Positions 9,951 through 19,134 of a DNA stretch of 45,518 bases are shown here, piece after piece. The stretch lies in contig JAHJYA010000083.1 of NCBI GenBank assembly GCA_018826895.1, forward strand, positions 1 to 45,518, read 5' to 3'. Numbering within the stretch: the stretch's first letter is position 1; every line of letters starts with the position of its first letter. The notes under the pieces were generated by a model. The model did no database searches. It saw only the letters and a list, made by a program, of their open reading frames with translations, and was not told the DNA's origin. The DNA comes from Gammaproteobacteria bacterium (GTDB taxonomy: Bacteria; Pseudomonadota; Gammaproteobacteria; Pseudomonadales; Pseudomonadaceae). A program made the position numbers and the translations under genes.

Positions 9951-11510
9951 GTGAGCCAAGCCCTGATCGCCGCCCTGCAGAACCCGGCCCTCTACCCGCA
10001 TCCGGTAGACGCGTTCCAGGTCATTGAGACCCACATATCCTGGGTGATCCTGACCGGCCCCTACGCTTACAAGATCAAGAAGCCGGTGAACTTCGGTTTT
10101 CTCGACTTCACCCGCACGGATGATCGCCGACACTTTTGCCAAGAAGAACTACGCCTCAACCAGCGCCTGACTCAAGGCCTGTACCTGGAAGTCGTCGCAA
10201 TCACCGGCAGTGAGCAGGCACCGCAGTTCGGCGGCGAAGGTCCGGCACTCGACTATGCCCTGAAAATGCGCCAGTTTCCTCAGCATGACCTACTCGCCGA
10301 CGTGCAGGCTCGCGGCGAATTGACCGCTGCGCATATAGATGATCTGGCCCAGCAACTGGCCGCCTTCCACCTAGCAGCCCCACGCGTGCCGCAGGACAAT
10401 CCCCTAGGCAGTGCCGAAGCGGTGATGGCGCCAGTGCGGCAGAACTTCGAGCAAATCCGCCCGCTTCTGCAGGACAAAGAAGCCCTGCAACAACTCGACG
10501 CCCTTGAGGCCTGGGCTGAAAGCAGCTACGAGCGACTCAAGCCACTACTCGAACAGCGCAAGCGCGATGGTTTTATCCGCGAATGCCACGGCGACGTGCA
10601 TTTGGGCAACGCGACCCTTATCGACGGCCGCGTGGTGCTGTTCGACTGCATCGAATTCAACGAGCCATTCCGCCTGACCGCCCCGACCGCCGATAGCGCT
10701 TTCCTGGTCATGGACCTGGAAGACCGTGGCTTGAAATCCCTGGCCCGTCGCTTCATGAGCACCTGGTTGGAGCTGACCGGGGATTACGCCGCGCTGGAGC
10801 TGATGAACTTCTACAAGGCCTACCGGGCGCTGGTGCGCGCCAAAGTCGCCCTGTTCAGCCTGGATGGTACTCAGGATGCCGTGAAGCGCGCCGTGATCCT
10901 GCGCCAGTATCGCCGCTACGCCGACCTCGCCGAGCGCTGCAGCGCCATTCCATTGCGCTTTTTGGCTATCACCCATGGCGTCTCATCAGTCGGCAAGAGC
11001 CATGTAGCTATGCGCCTGGTCGAGGCACTCGGCGCTGTGCGCCTGCGTTCGGACCTGGTGCGTAAGGGTCTGTTTGGCGAGCAGCAGGGGGCCAGTAACA
11101 CACTGGACAGCGGCATCTACAGCAGCGATGCCAGCAGCGCGACTTACCAACACCTGCACGAACTGGCCGAGCTGGCTTTGCACAGCGGCTTCGGCGTGGT
11201 CGTTGATGCCACCTACCTCAAACAAGCCCAACGTGAAGCGGCCTCGCTGGTGGCCGAGCAGAACGGCGTGCCCTTCCTGATCATTGATTGCCATGCCCCC
11301 GACGCGGTGATTGCCAGTTGGCTGGCCCAGCGCCAGGCCGAAGGCCGCGACCCCTCAGACGCGACACTGGAAGTTATAGCCGCCCAACAGCGCAGCCGCG
11401 AGCCGCTGAGCCAAGCCGAGCACATCCACTGCAAACGCGTCGAGACCCACGACAGCGCCAGCATGGACGGTCTTATCGAGCGTATCCGCCAGCGCCTGCC
11501 GGGGCTCTGA
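9951..11510 (+). CDS. Bifunctional aminoglycoside phosphotransferase-like kinase / P-loop ATPase
   Basis: A 519-residue two-domain protein. The N-terminal part (about 1-330) has the phosphotransferase fold motifs HGDVHLGN (213-220) and D232 in VVLFDCIEF. The C-terminal part (about 338-519) is a P-loop kinase-like domain with Walker A GVSSVGKS (343-350), followed by LRSDLVRK, as in small-molecule kinases. The substrate is unknown; the family is conserved in pseudomonads and is not a demonstrated resistance enzyme. The GTG at 9951 was chosen because AAGGA lies 6-7 bases upstream and a promoter fits just before it; the open frame begins further upstream inside the mrcB start region. It is divergent from mrcB. 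Confidence 0.8.
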   Translation: MSQALIAALQNPALYPHPVDAFQVIETHISWVILTGPYAYKIKKPVNFGFLDFTRTDDRRHFCQEELRLNQRLTQGLYLEVVAITGSEQAPQFGGEGPALDYALKMRQFPQHDLLADVQARGELTAAHIDDLAQQLAAFHLAAPRVPQDNPLGSAEAVMAPVRQNFEQIRPLLQDKEALQQLDALEAWAESSYERLKPLLEQRKRDGFIRECHGDVHLGNATLIDGRVVLFDCIEFNEPFRLTAPTADSAFLVMDLEDRGLKSLARRFMSTWLELTGDYAALELMNFYKAYRALVRAKVALFSLDGTQDAVKRAVILRQYRRYADLAERCSAIPLRFLAITHGVSSVGKSHVAMRLVEALGAVRLRSDLVRKGLFGEQQGASNTLDSGIYSSDASSATYQHLHELAELALHSGFGVVVDATYLKQAQREAASLVAEQNGVPFLIIDCHAPDAVIASWLAQRQAEGRDPSDATLEVIAAQQRSREPLSQAEHIHCKRVETHDSASMDGLIERIRQRLPGL

Positions 11511-11582
11511 AGCCGAGCCGTTCACCGCGCAAACTCCGGCATGCCACCTATACTGGTGGCAAAACCGCCAGGGATTTGCGCC

Positions 11583-11930
11583 ATGACCGAACAGCCCCAC
11601 CACCTCGACAACCCGCTGTACCGCCTTCTGCGCGACGAGGACATCAAAGGCTTCAATGCGCAGAAACCTGCCGAAGGTCAAATCGACCTGGCTCACGGCG
11701 ATTTTCGCGGCCTTGACCTGCGACTACTGAATGCCGAGCGGATTGATTTCACTGGAGCCTACTTCCGCGGCGCCGACCTGCGCGGCCTTGATCTGCGCGA
11801 AGCACAGCTTGAAGGTGCGAGCGTCGCCCATGCGCAAATCTCCGGTGCTTACTTCCCTGCCGAACTGACCGCCGACGAGATCCTCATGTCGGTCAACTTC
11901 GGCACACGCCTGCGTTATCGCACTAAATGA
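11583..11930 (+). CDS. Pentapeptide repeat protein
   Basis: A 115-residue protein with a short run of A(D/N)LXX-type repeats at about residues 38-85 (GDFRGLDLRLLNAERIDFTGAYFRGADLRGLDLREAQLEGASV), forming roughly nine turns of a right-handed quadrilateral beta-helix. It lacks the length of DNA-mimic pentapeptide proteins such as Qnr (about 215 residues), so gyrase protection is not inferred. The ATG at 11583 follows CAGGGAT with an 8-base gap. It is 72 bases downstream of the kinase gene on the same strand and could be co-transcribed. Its role is unknown. Confidence 0.8.
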   Translation: MTEQPHHLDNPLYRLLRDEDIKGFNAQKPAEGQIDLAHGDFRGLDLRLLNAERIDFTGAYFRGADLRGLDLREAQLEGASVAHAQISGAYFPAELTADEILMSVNFGTRLRYRTK

Positions 11931-12418
11931 TATGCGCGCCATCGCCTCGCTATCCGATAGGCGCGCCAAAGGGCAACTGCGCCGCGACTGCTGCGCGGGC
12001 TCGGTAGTAATCACCCAAGCCCAACATGGGTTTGCCACGCCACTTGTTTTTGTCGATGTCACACGCCTACTGCAACCTGGCGGACTATTCGCTGTCTGGT
12101 GTGGTGGCCTGCAGAAGATAAATAGCGCTCTGAACACGCTGATCGAGCATTGCGATCGCATCACCCTCGCAGAACGTTGGCTTGCATACCCGGGCCCACC
12201 TCCCCGATCGAGATCGCACCGTCAATGTTCGCTATTAGAGCCAAACGGATAGCCACGCAGCATGGCTACGACCAAATCTGCGCATTGAATCAGGCCATTG
12301 AACAGAACTGAGGCCCCCCACTCAACACCTCACCTACGCTGACTACTACATCTGTATACCTGCGCCTGGGCAAGTCGCAGCACCCCGAAACTTTGTCCAT
12401 CCGGCGCAAGGAGGCTCG
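11931..12418. other. Spacer without a convincing gene
   Basis: This is a 488-base gap. A plus-strand frame (11932-12252) and a minus-strand frame into the pentapeptide gene are open, but neither has a ribosome site or a recognisable protein pattern. A 28-codon frame at 12225-12311 (MFAIRAKRIATQHG...) might be the tail of a lost gene. The only firm signal is AAGGAGG at the right end, which serves the next gene. Confidence 0.45.
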
Positions 12419-12691
12419 ATGAACGACGAACTGCAACAACTTAAGAATCTTGGCAAGACGTCAGCACAATGGCTGCATGCCGTGGGCATCCACAGCGCCA
12501 CCGACCTCCGTCGACTGGGGGCCGCCAGCGCTTATAGCGCGGTACGCGCACGCGGCTTTCGCGCCTCCAGAGTGCTGCTCTACGCCATCGAAGGCGCACT
12601 TCTGAATGTTCACTGGAGCGAATTGCCACCGGCGCACAAGGCACTTCTCAACGCTCAGGTCGACGATACGCAGGTGCGCAACAAGCGCTAG
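12419..12691 (+). CDS. TfoX/Sxy C-terminal domain protein
   Basis: A 90-residue protein consisting only of the helix-hairpin-helix-like TfoX C-terminal domain (LKNLGKTSAQWLHAVGIHSATDLRRLGAASAYSAVR, then LLYAIEGALLNVHWSELP). In Sxy/TfoX this domain follows an N-terminal domain that is absent here, so a competence role cannot be assumed. Stand-alone TfoX_C proteins are common in pseudomonads. The ATG has an excellent Shine-Dalgarno sequence (AAGGAGG) only 4-5 bases upstream. The next gene, cbpA, starts 204 bases downstream. Confidence 0.85.
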   Translation: MNDELQQLKNLGKTSAQWLHAVGIHSATDLRRLGAASAYSAVRARGFRASRVLLYAIEGALLNVHWSELPPAHKALLNAQVDDTQVRNKR

Positions 12692-12895
12692 CTCACAACC
12701 TGACGGCCTAAACATTTACCTAAGACGCGCCACCGCCTATTGTTTGAGGGACGTTCGTGCGCATGAGGGGCCTGCGGGTTACCCATGGCAACGACCTGGC
12801 CATGCAACGGCATACAGCTGCACACCGCGTCGGGCCCTTGACGCGTTATCAGTCGTCAACGGATCCTCGCTCAGCACGTTCAAGGAATTACGCAC

Positions 12896-13696
12896 ATGTA
12901 TCTACTCGGGGAGCAACCGGCGTACGCCGATCAGCTGATCAACCGACTACAAAGCATCCCGGCCAAACTGCTCGACGGTCTGGCCCCGTGTGGCGAAGTG
13001 TTGCAGTTTGAAGGCGTAGACGACCTGGGCAAGCTGCTGCCGGGCAATCAGCTGTTCATCATCGAAAATGGCCTGCTGCACGCACTAGTCGATGAACGGC
13101 CGCTGTTCTACCTGCAGGAGGGTGATCTGGTCGGCTTGCGCCAGGGTATCGACCTCCCCAGCTGCCGCTACAGCAGCGAAGAGCCGCTGAGCCTGCTGCC
13201 CTACTCGCGCAGCGACGTGTTCAAGCACATCTATGCCAACGAACAGCGCCAGGAGCTATTCATCCAGTATCTGGTTGGCCATACCGCGCTGCTCTCGGAC
13301 GCACTGGCGCGGCTCAAGCAACCGGAAATTCGCCCTTCCACCGGCTTCCAGCATTTCGCTGCGGGTGAAGAACTGATCCACCAAGGTGATGCCGCCGATC
13401 ATGTGTTCATCATCATCGAGGGCCATGCGGAGGCCTATGTCGATGGGCACAAGGTCGGCGATGTGCAGAAAGATGAAATCTTCGGGGCGATGGCCGTGTT
13501 CACCCGTGAGAAACGCAGCGCAACCGTACTGGCCAGCGAGCCCTGCACGGTGATGGTGATTCCCAAAGAGCAATTTCTCAGCCTGATGCAGAGCAACCCA
13601 CGCATTGCCCACAGCCTGATCGAAAGCATGGCACGGCGCATCGACCTGCTGAACAAGGAGGTCACCCAACTGCGCCTGCCCGGAGCGGATGAGTGA
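12896..13696 (+). CDS. cbpA: cAMP-binding protein CbpA (cyclic nucleotide-binding domain)
   Basis: A 266-residue protein. The C-terminal cyclic-nucleotide-binding domain (about 150-255) shows FAAGEELIHQGDAADHVFIIIEGHAEAY and the phosphate-binding cassette FGAMAVFTREKRSATV (196-211). The cassette Arg is present (R207), but the Glu usually found in FGExAL is Ala (A198). The N-terminal half (1-140) resembles a second, degenerate sensory domain. In P. aeruginosa the homologue next to the PrrF locus is the Vfr-regulated, cAMP-binding CbpA. There is no HTH domain, so it is not a Crp-type transcription factor. The start has AAGGA about 8 bases upstream. A terminator and then prrF follow. Confidence 0.82.
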   Translation: MYLLGEQPAYADQLINRLQSIPAKLLDGLAPCGEVLQFEGVDDLGKLLPGNQLFIIENGLLHALVDERPLFYLQEGDLVGLRQGIDLPSCRYSSEEPLSLLPYSRSDVFKHIYANEQRQELFIQYLVGHTALLSDALARLKQPEIRPSTGFQHFAAGEELIHQGDAADHVFIIIEGHAEAYVDGHKVGDVQKDEIFGAMAVFTREKRSATVLASEPCTVMVIPKEQFLSLMQSNPRIAHSLIESMARRIDLLNKEVTQLRLPGADE

Positions 13697-13716
13697 TTGT
13701 CCACTGCCCTATCAAG

Positions 13717-13741
13717 ACCCCGGCCTAGGCCGGGTTTTTTG
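13717..13741 (+). terminator. Terminator of cbpA
   Basis: A GC-rich inverted repeat, CCCGGCC (13719-13725) with GGCCGGG (13728-13734), is followed by six T residues. Confidence 0.85.
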
Positions 13742-13789
13742 TAGTAGCCGACCGCTCATCCGCCGTTGAGAATCTTTTTCAAAAAGACG

Positions 13790-13820
13790 TTGACTCATGA
13801 ATGAGAATTGTTATTATTCA
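13790..13820 (+). promoter_or_regulatory. prrF promoter with Fur box
   Basis: A -35 TTGACT (13790-13795), a 16-bp spacer and a -10 TATTAT (13812-13817) point to a start at A13824. The Fur-box-like sequence GAATGAGAATTGTTATTATT (about 13799-13818) covers the spacer and -10, so Fur-Fe2+ would block RNA polymerase. This agrees with the known iron repression of PrrF RNAs. Confidence 0.85.
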
Positions 13821-13823
13821 CTC

Positions 13824-13937
13824 AACTGGTCGCGAGATCAGTCGATAAGCTCAAGAGACTCTCATCAGGCTCTTCAGGTTATCTCCTCATCAGGCTAATC
13901 ACGGTTATTGACCCGGCTAACACCCGGGTCTTTTTTT
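13824..13937 (+). ncRNA. prrF: PrrF small regulatory RNA
   Basis: An iron-starvation sRNA (functional analogue of RyhB) that, with Hfq, represses mRNAs of non-essential iron proteins. Recognised by the 5' end AACTGGTCGCGAGATCAG, the conserved central stretch around GGCTAATCACGG (about 13892-13904), the length of about 114 nt, the Fur-controlled promoter, and the terminator GACCCGG (13910-13916)/CCGGGTC (13924-13930) with T7. Its place after cbpA equals that of prrF1-prrF2 in P. aeruginosa, but only one copy is present, so the read-through RNA PrrH that needs two copies cannot form here. Confidence 0.92.
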
Positions 13938-14060
13938 GCCTGCGATTTAGGGGACTTGGCAAGGAAACACTATTCCCTGCGTCCTCCACCTATCGGAATG
14001 CCGCCCGGCCTGGCGAGACTTAGCGCAGCAACGCGATTCGCGACGAAACGGAAACAGCCC

Positions 14061-14783
14061 CTAAGCCTGTAACGGCAACGAGGTAACTGCCTCCAGAGCC
14101 AGCCGAGCCATGTCATGAAAGTCATCCTGGCGCTGCTGGGCGCTGAGCTTTTCACCGTCGAGTATGTGATCGCTGACCGTCAGCAGTGTGAGTGCCTGAC
14201 GCCCCAGTTCCGCCGCCACGCCATACAGCCCCGCCGCCTCCATTTCCACGGCAAGAATGCCCATGCGGGTCATCTTGGCGAACAGCTCGGGATCGGGTTC
14301 GTAGAACAGGTCAGCGGAAAATACATTGCCGATGTGCACGGGCAGGCCTCGGGCCTGCGCCGCTTGTACGGTATGGGTGAGCAAGGCGTAGTCGGCGATG
14401 GCGGCAAAATCGAAACCGCCCAGGCGCTTGCGGTTGACCTGAGAGTCGGTCGACGCACCCAGCGCCAGCACCAGCTCACCGACCCGCACACCCGGCTGCA
14501 CCGAGCCACAACTGCCCACCCGCACGATGCGCTGCACGCCGTATTGGCTGTACAGCTCATGGGCGTAGATGGAGATCGAGGCGATGCCCATACCCGAGCC
14601 CATCACCGAGATAGGCTGGCCGTTGTACAAGCCAGTGAAGCCCAACATGTTACGCACCGTATTCACCTGGCGCACCTCACTCAGGTAGGTCTCGGCGATC
14701 ATTCGCGCCCGCAGCGGGTCGCCCGGCATCAATACGGTTTCGGCAAAATCGCCCAGCTCAGCCTGGATATGTGCAGTCGCCAT
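14061..14783 (-). CDS. deoD: Purine-nucleoside phosphorylase DeoD type
   Basis: It cleaves purine (deoxy)ribonucleosides with phosphate into the base and (deoxy)ribose 1-phosphate. The 240-residue product is of the hexameric type: GDPLRA phosphate segment (about 21-26), VGSCGSV (about 89-95), and [11 protein letters not shown] with SDHILDG near the C-terminus carrying the catalytic Asp. The ATG at 14783 overlaps the deoB stop by one base (TGATG), marking coupled translation. It is the last gene of the seven-gene nucleoside operon. No clear rho-independent terminator follows in the 120 bases before prrF, which converges on it. Confidence 0.95.
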   Translation of the reverse strand: MATAHIQAELGDFAETVLMPGDPLRARMIAETYLSEVRQVNTVRNMLGFTGLYNGQPISVMGSGMGIASISIYAHELYSQYGVQRIVRVGSCGSVQPGVRVGELVLALGASTDSQVNRKRLGGFDFAAIADYALLTHTVQAAQARGLPVHIGNVFSADLFYEPDPELFAKMTRMGILAVEMEAAGLYGVAAELGRQALTLLTVSDHILDGEKLSAQQRQDDFHDMARLALEAVTSLPLQA

Positions 14784-16027
14784 CAGCGCGTACTCCGTGA
14801 AAGGGTGGGTTGCAGAAAGGACAGGCCATGGCTGCAGGGCGCCAGGCCGAAAAACTCGGCCAGGGTCTGGCCAATATCGGCAAAACTGCCGCGCTCGCCC
14901 AGGCTGCCGGCCACCACACCCTTGCCCAGGGCCAACACGGGCACGTGTTCGCGGGTGTGATCGCTGCCCGGCCAACTGGGGTCGCAGCCGTGATCGGCGG
15001 AGAGCAGCAACAGGTCGTCGGGCTGCAATGCGCTGATCAACTCGGGCAAACGCCGGTCGAAATCCTCAAGCGCCTGGGCGTAGCCGGCCAGGTCGCGGCG
15101 GTGGCCGTAGAGCATGTCGAAATCGACGAAATTGCTGAACACCAGGCTGCGCGCCGGCGCCTGGGCGAGAGCCTCTAGGGTGCTGTCGAACAGGGCTTCG
15201 TTGCCGTCGGCCTTGTACAGCTGGCTGATACCACGGTGGGCGAAAATATCTCCGATCTTGCCCACCGCATGCACCCGCCCACCGTCGGCGCACAGCCGGT
15301 CCAGCAAGGTTGGCGCCGGTGGCGGTACGGCATAGTCGCGGCGATTGCCGGTGCGTTTGAAGGTCGCCGGGCTGTCACCGGTGAACGGCCGGGCGATCAC
15401 CCGACCGATCTGGTGGTCATCGCACAGCTCACGGGCAATAAGGCACAGCTCATACAGCCGTTGCAGGCCAAAGATTTCTTCGTGGGCGGCGATCTGAAAC
15501 ACGCTATCGGCCGAGGTGTAGCAGATCGGCATGCCTGTGCGCAGGTGCTCATCACCCAGTTGTTCGAGGATGGTGGTACCCGAGGCATGGCAATCGCCGA
15601 GAATACCCGGCAGCTTGCCGCGCTCGATCAAGGCCTCGACCAGCGCGCGGGGGAAACAAGGTGTGCTGGCAGGGAAGTAGCCCCAGTCAGTGAGCACCGG
15701 CACGCCGGCCATTTCCCAGTGCCCGGACGGCGTGTCCTTGCCGCTGGACAGCTCGCGGGCATAGCCATAGGCCCCCGACGCTGTCTGCTCGGCAGAGAAA
15801 CCTGGCGGGTAACCACCGGCACTCAACGCTGCAGCATGACCCAGGCCCAGCCGTGCCAGATTGGGCAGGTGCAACGGGCCGGCGCGGCGCGGGCTGTCGG
15901 CCTCGCCCCGCGCGCAGGCCTCGGCGATATGTAAAAAGGTATTGGCACCGACGTCGCCAAAGCGCTCGGCATCGGCCGTGGCGCCAATGCCGAACGAGTC
16001 CAGCACCAGCAGGACAGCACGAGACAT
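14783..16027 (-). CDS. deoB: Phosphopentomutase
   Basis: It interconverts (deoxy)ribose 1-phosphate and 5-phosphate, linking nucleoside phosphorolysis to DeoC or the pentose phosphate pathway. The 414-residue product of the alkaline phosphatase superfamily has the N-terminal metal/nucleophile segment [28 protein letters not shown], and the C-terminal metal site [25 protein letters not shown]. The ATG is at 16027, 43 bases after the deoA stop; the stop overlaps deoD by one base. The length matches the E. coli enzyme (about 407). Confidence 0.95.
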   Translation of the reverse strand: MSRAVLLVLDSFGIGATADAERFGDVGANTFLHIAEACARGEADSPRRAGPLHLPNLARLGLGHAAALSAGGYPPGFSAEQTASGAYGYARELSSGKDTPSGHWEMAGVPVLTDWGYFPASTPCFPRALVEALIERGKLPGILGDCHASGTTILEQLGDEHLRTGMPICYTSADSVFQIAAHEEIFGLQRLYELCLIARELCDDHQIGRVIARPFTGDSPATFKRTGNRRDYAVPPPAPTLLDRLCADGGRVHAVGKIGDIFAHRGISQLYKADGNEALFDSTLEALAQAPARSLVFSNFVDFDMLYGHRRDLAGYAQALEDFDRRLPELISALQPDDLLLLSADHGCDPSWPGSDHTREHVPVLALGKGVVAGSLGERGSFADIGQTLAEFFGLAPCSHGLSFLQPTLSRSTR

Positions 16028-16070
16028 AAGAAGACTCCTGAATCAGTTATCGCCCTTCGACCGTGACGAT

Positions 16071-17390
16071 CTAGAGATGGGCCAGGATCAGTGAATTATC
16101 GGCGACCGGCGCGTCAGCAAGCTGATAAGCACGGCGCAGCGCCTGCTCGGCCAAACCGGCGCTGGCCGCATCCCGCGCGTGCACGCAGGCCAGTACATGC
16201 CCCGGCCCTGCCGGCTCGCCAGGCAGGGCCAACTGGCTGAAGCCCACCGACGCATCGATGACATCACCCGCCTGCTGGCGACCACCGCCCAGCCCGATCA
16301 CCGCCAGGCCAATGGCGCGGGTATCCACCGTGCTGATATAGCCGCTGTGCGAAGCTTCGATGCGCCGCGTGACCGGGGCTTGAGGAAGATAATCCCAGAG
16401 CGCACGGTGTAGATCGCTCGGCCCACCGAGAGCGGCGACCATCCGCGAGAAGCGCTGCAGCGCCGCGCCACTGGTCCAGACTGCCTGCAGTTGAGCCTGG
16501 GCCTCTTCGCGGGTAGCCACGCACTGCGCCGCCAGGAGAATGTCCTCGGCCAGGGTCAGGGTCAGCGCCCACAGCCGTGGGCTGCGTACTTCGCCAGCGA
16601 GCAGGGCCAGCGCTTCCTCGACCTCCAGGGCATTGCCGGCACTGCGCGCCAGGGGCTGGTTCATGTCGCTGACCCGCGCCTGGGTGCGCACGCCCGCGCC
16701 GTTGGCCACCTCCACCAGGCTACGGGCCAGGGCCTCGGCTTCGGACAGCTCGCGCATAAAGGCGCCATTGCCGACCTTGACGTCCATGACCAACACATCG
16801 AGGCCCGCCGCCAGTTTCTTGCCGAGGATCGAGGCGGTGATCAGGTCGATCGACTCGACGGTGGCGGTGACATCACGAATGGCATACAGGCGTTTGTCCG
16901 CCGGCGCCAGGTCGGCGGTCTGGCCGATGATCGCGCAGCCAACCTCGGCAACCACCTCGCGCAAGCGCTCGGGTGTGGGCTGGATGCAGTAACCGGGGAT
17001 GCTCTCGAGTTTATCCAGGGTGCCGCCGGTGTGGCCCAGGCCACGCCCGGAAATCATCGGCACGTAACAACCGCAGGCGGCCAGCAGCGGTGCCAGGACC
17101 AGGCTGACCAGATCACCGACGCCGCCGGTGGAATGCTTGTCCACCACCGGGCCGGGCAACTGCCACTGCAGCACCTGGCCGGAGTCGCGCATGGCGCAGG
17201 TCAGCGCGATACGTTCGGCGAGCGTCATGCCCTTGAGCAGCACGGCCATGGCAAAGGCGGCCATCTGCCCATCGCCCACGCTGCCGTCGGCAATCCCCTC
17301 GACAAACCGCTGGATATCAGCCGCTGTGAGTTCCTGGCCGTCACGCTTCTGGCCAATCACTTCCTGAGCCAGCCACAGCTCAGTAGCCAC
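16071..17390 (-). CDS. deoA: Thymidine phosphorylase
   Basis: It converts thymidine and phosphate to thymine and deoxyribose 1-phosphate. The 439-residue product matches the E. coli length. Motifs include VDKHSTGGVGD, the long signature MISGRGLGHTGGTLDKLESIPG, ADKRLYAIRDVTATV and VMDVKVGNGAFM. It starts with GTG at 17390, inside the end of deoC (11-base overlap), because the product then aligns with the family start (LAQEVIGQKRDG); the upstream open frame is deoC read in another frame. The overlap implies coupled translation. Confidence 0.94.
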   Translation of the reverse strand: MATELWLAQEVIGQKRDGQELTAADIQRFVEGIADGSVGDGQMAAFAMAVLLKGMTLAERIALTCAMRDSGQVLQWQLPGPVVDKHSTGGVGDLVSLVLAPLLAACGCYVPMISGRGLGHTGGTLDKLESIPGYCIQPTPERLREVVAEVGCAIIGQTADLAPADKRLYAIRDVTATVESIDLITASILGKKLAAGLDVLVMDVKVGNGAFMRELSEAEALARSLVEVANGAGVRTQARVSDMNQPLARSAGNALEVEEALALLAGEVRSPRLWALTLTLAEDILLAAQCVATREEAQAQLQAVWTSGAALQRFSRMVAALGGPSDLHRALWDYLPQAPVTRRIEASHSGYISTVDTRAIGLAVIGLGGGRQQAGDVIDASVGFSQLALPGEPAGPGHVLACVHARDAASAGLAEQALRRAYQLADAPVADNSLILAHL

Positions 17391-18153
17391 TGTGGTGCCC
17401 CGCTGCCGCTGCCTGGCCCAAGGTCGCCAGCAGATCATCCAGCAGGCTCGAAGCACCGAGACGCAGGTGCGCCGGCGTGACCCAGTCGGCGCCCAGTATC
17501 TCGCCCGCCAAGTCGATGTACAGCCGCGCATCGGCCAGGGTGCGGATGCCCCCGGCTGGTTTGAAGCCCACCTGCGCACCACGCTCGGCAATCGCTGCGA
17601 GCATAATCTGCGCCGCCTCGGCAGTGGCGTTGACGGCCACCTTGCCGGTACTGGTCTTGATGAAATCGGCACCCGCGTCGATGGCGTCCAGGCTGGCCTG
17701 ACGGATCAGCGCGGGGTCCTGCAACTCACCGGTCTCCAGAATCACCTTGAGCAGCACGCGGCTGCCGCACGCCGCCCGACAAGCGGCCACCAGGGCACGG
17801 CCCACTGCGGCATCGCCCGCCAGTAACGCGCGATAGGGGTAGACCACATCCACCTCATCGGCGCCCGCGGCTACTGCAGCGGCGGTTTGTGCAGTGGCGG
17901 CCTCGACATCGGCCGCCCCCGCCGGGAAGTTGGTCACCGTCGCCACCCGCACGGCCGCACCGCCCAGCTCATCCAGGGTGCGCCGCGCCAGCGCGACAAA
18001 CGCTGGGTAGACGCACACCGCCGCCACCGGGCCGGCTGGGCTGAGCGCCCGCTGGCACAACGCGATGATGCGCGCCTCGTTGTCGTCGGCGTTGAGGGAG
18101 GTCAGGTCGAGCAGCGCAACGGCCTGCTGGGCCAGGGTTTGATCGGCAGTCAT
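17380..18153 (-). CDS. deoC: Deoxyribose-phosphate aldolase
   Basis: A class I aldolase that splits 2-deoxyribose 5-phosphate into acetaldehyde and glyceraldehyde 3-phosphate, the exit of deoxynucleoside catabolism into glycolysis. The 257-residue TIM barrel has D102 (ADEVDVVYPYR), Schiff-base Lys K166 (FIKTSTGK) and K198 (VGFKPAGG), which correspond to E. coli D102, K167 and K201. The ATG at 18153 was chosen by alignment with the family start; the ribosome site (GAGAA) is weak. tsx lies 50 bases upstream and deoA overlaps its 3' end. Confidence 0.95.
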   Translation of the reverse strand: MTADQTLAQQAVALLDLTSLNADDNEARIIALCQRALSPAGPVAAVCVYPAFVALARRTLDELGGAAVRVATVTNFPAGAADVEAATAQTAAAVAAGADEVDVVYPYRALLAGDAAVGRALVAACRAACGSRVLLKVILETGELQDPALIRQASLDAIDAGADFIKTSTGKVAVNATAEAAQIMLAAIAERGAQVGFKPAGGIRTLADARLYIDLAGEILGADWVTPAHLRLGASSLLDDLLATLGQAAAAGHHSGY

Positions 18154-18203
18154 GGCAAATTCTCGGCAGTGGCAAAGCACCCGCTGGCGGGCGGGTGGTG
18201 GTA

Positions 18204-19028
18204 TCAGAAATTATATTTGAGGGTGTAGATCATCGCGTTCTGGTAATCGTCCGGGGTGCCGAGCTTGTTCATCGAGTAACGGTACTGCACGCCGGCGGTG
18301 ATGGCCGACACGGGGTGCCACCAGAGCGAGACCGCGCCGTTGTTACCCATCTTGCCGGCGCTGCCGTTGACGTAGTTCTCGCTGACATAGTCGTCATCAC
18401 GGTCGAAGGTCAGCTCATGCCAATTGGTGACGCTAAGCTTCTGCTCCATCACGGTGAAATCGTAACCGGCCACCCAGCCTGCCATGTAACCGTTCATCCC
18501 GCTGTAGTTGGCGCTGTTGACGTGGGCAACGCCAAGAAACGGCTTGAACCACAGGCCATTGTCGAAGGTGTGGCGATAGCCCAGCCCGACGACCTGGTCC
18601 TGCTCGCGGCCGTCATAGCCGGGGTCACGAAAATCGTAGACGTGCAGGTAGACGGAAAACGGCGACTCGCCCAGGTACAGGTGCGAGGTGATCTTGGCAG
18701 CGCTGCGGCGCTGATCGCGGCCATCGTCCTCGCGCTTCTTGTTGCCCGGGTTTTCCCAGTCAGCGAAGCCGTAGAACTCACCCCAGGTAAAGCCCACCCC
18801 GCCTTCCACTTCGAGGAAGAAGAAATCGCCCTTGGCGGCGTTGCTGGCCGTACGGTCTTCGGTGCCCTTGGACCAGTCCAGGTAATTGATCGACACGTTG
18901 CGGAACGACCACACCGGCTCGAAAGCATCGGCCAGCACCTGCGGGCTCACCGCCAGAGCGGTGGCGCAGCCTAGCCAGCGAGCGCCCTGGCCCAGGGACG
19001 GTACAGCGGTATGACGGGTAATGGACAT
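18204..19028 (-). CDS. tsx: Nucleoside-specific outer-membrane channel, Tsx family
   Basis: A 274-residue outer-membrane beta-barrel with a signal peptide (about 1-34, ending PQVLADA). It contains alternating aromatic strands typical of the Tsx/OMPP1 nucleoside-channel family (VWSFRNVSINYLDWSKGTEDRTASNAAKGDFFFLEVEGG, WGEFYGFADWEN) and a C-terminal Phe (YTLKYNF) for BAM recognition. Tsx admits nucleosides across the outer membrane. Position between nupC and deoC supports that substrate. AAGGAG lies 7 bases before the ATG at 19028. Confidence 0.88.
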   Translation of the reverse strand: MSITRHTAVPSLGQGARWLGCATALAVSPQVLADAFEPVWSFRNVSINYLDWSKGTEDRTASNAAKGDFFFLEVEGGVGFTWGEFYGFADWENPGNKKREDDGRDQRRSAAKITSHLYLGESPFSVYLHVYDFRDPGYDGREQDQVVGLGYRHTFDNGLWFKPFLGVAHVNSANYSGMNGYMAGWVAGYDFTVMEQKLSVTNWHELTFDRDDDYVSENYVNGSAGKMGNNGAVSLWWHPVSAITAGVQYRYSMNKLGTPDDYQNAMIYTLKYNF

Positions 19029-19134
19029 CGGACTCTCCTTTCTCGCGAGTGATATAGCGCCCGCTTGGGCGACCGTAGGGCAAAGGGTTCCCACAGGCCT
19101 CAAGTGAGGCCTGAACGGTAACCAGGGGGTGTGC

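Noticed and set aside
9951..11510. Aminoglycoside resistance gene
   Set aside because: The phosphotransferase motif is that of the broad kinase fold; the fusion to a P-loop domain is a conserved chromosomal family without shown drug activity.
11583..11930. Pentapeptide protein as a Qnr-like quinolone resistance determinant
   Set aside because: It is about half the length of Qnr proteins and lies in a conserved housekeeping context.
11932..12252. Plus-strand frame of 106 codons after the pentapeptide gene
   Set aside because: It has no Shine-Dalgarno sequence, an odd composition and no recognisable domain; I treat the stretch as spacer.
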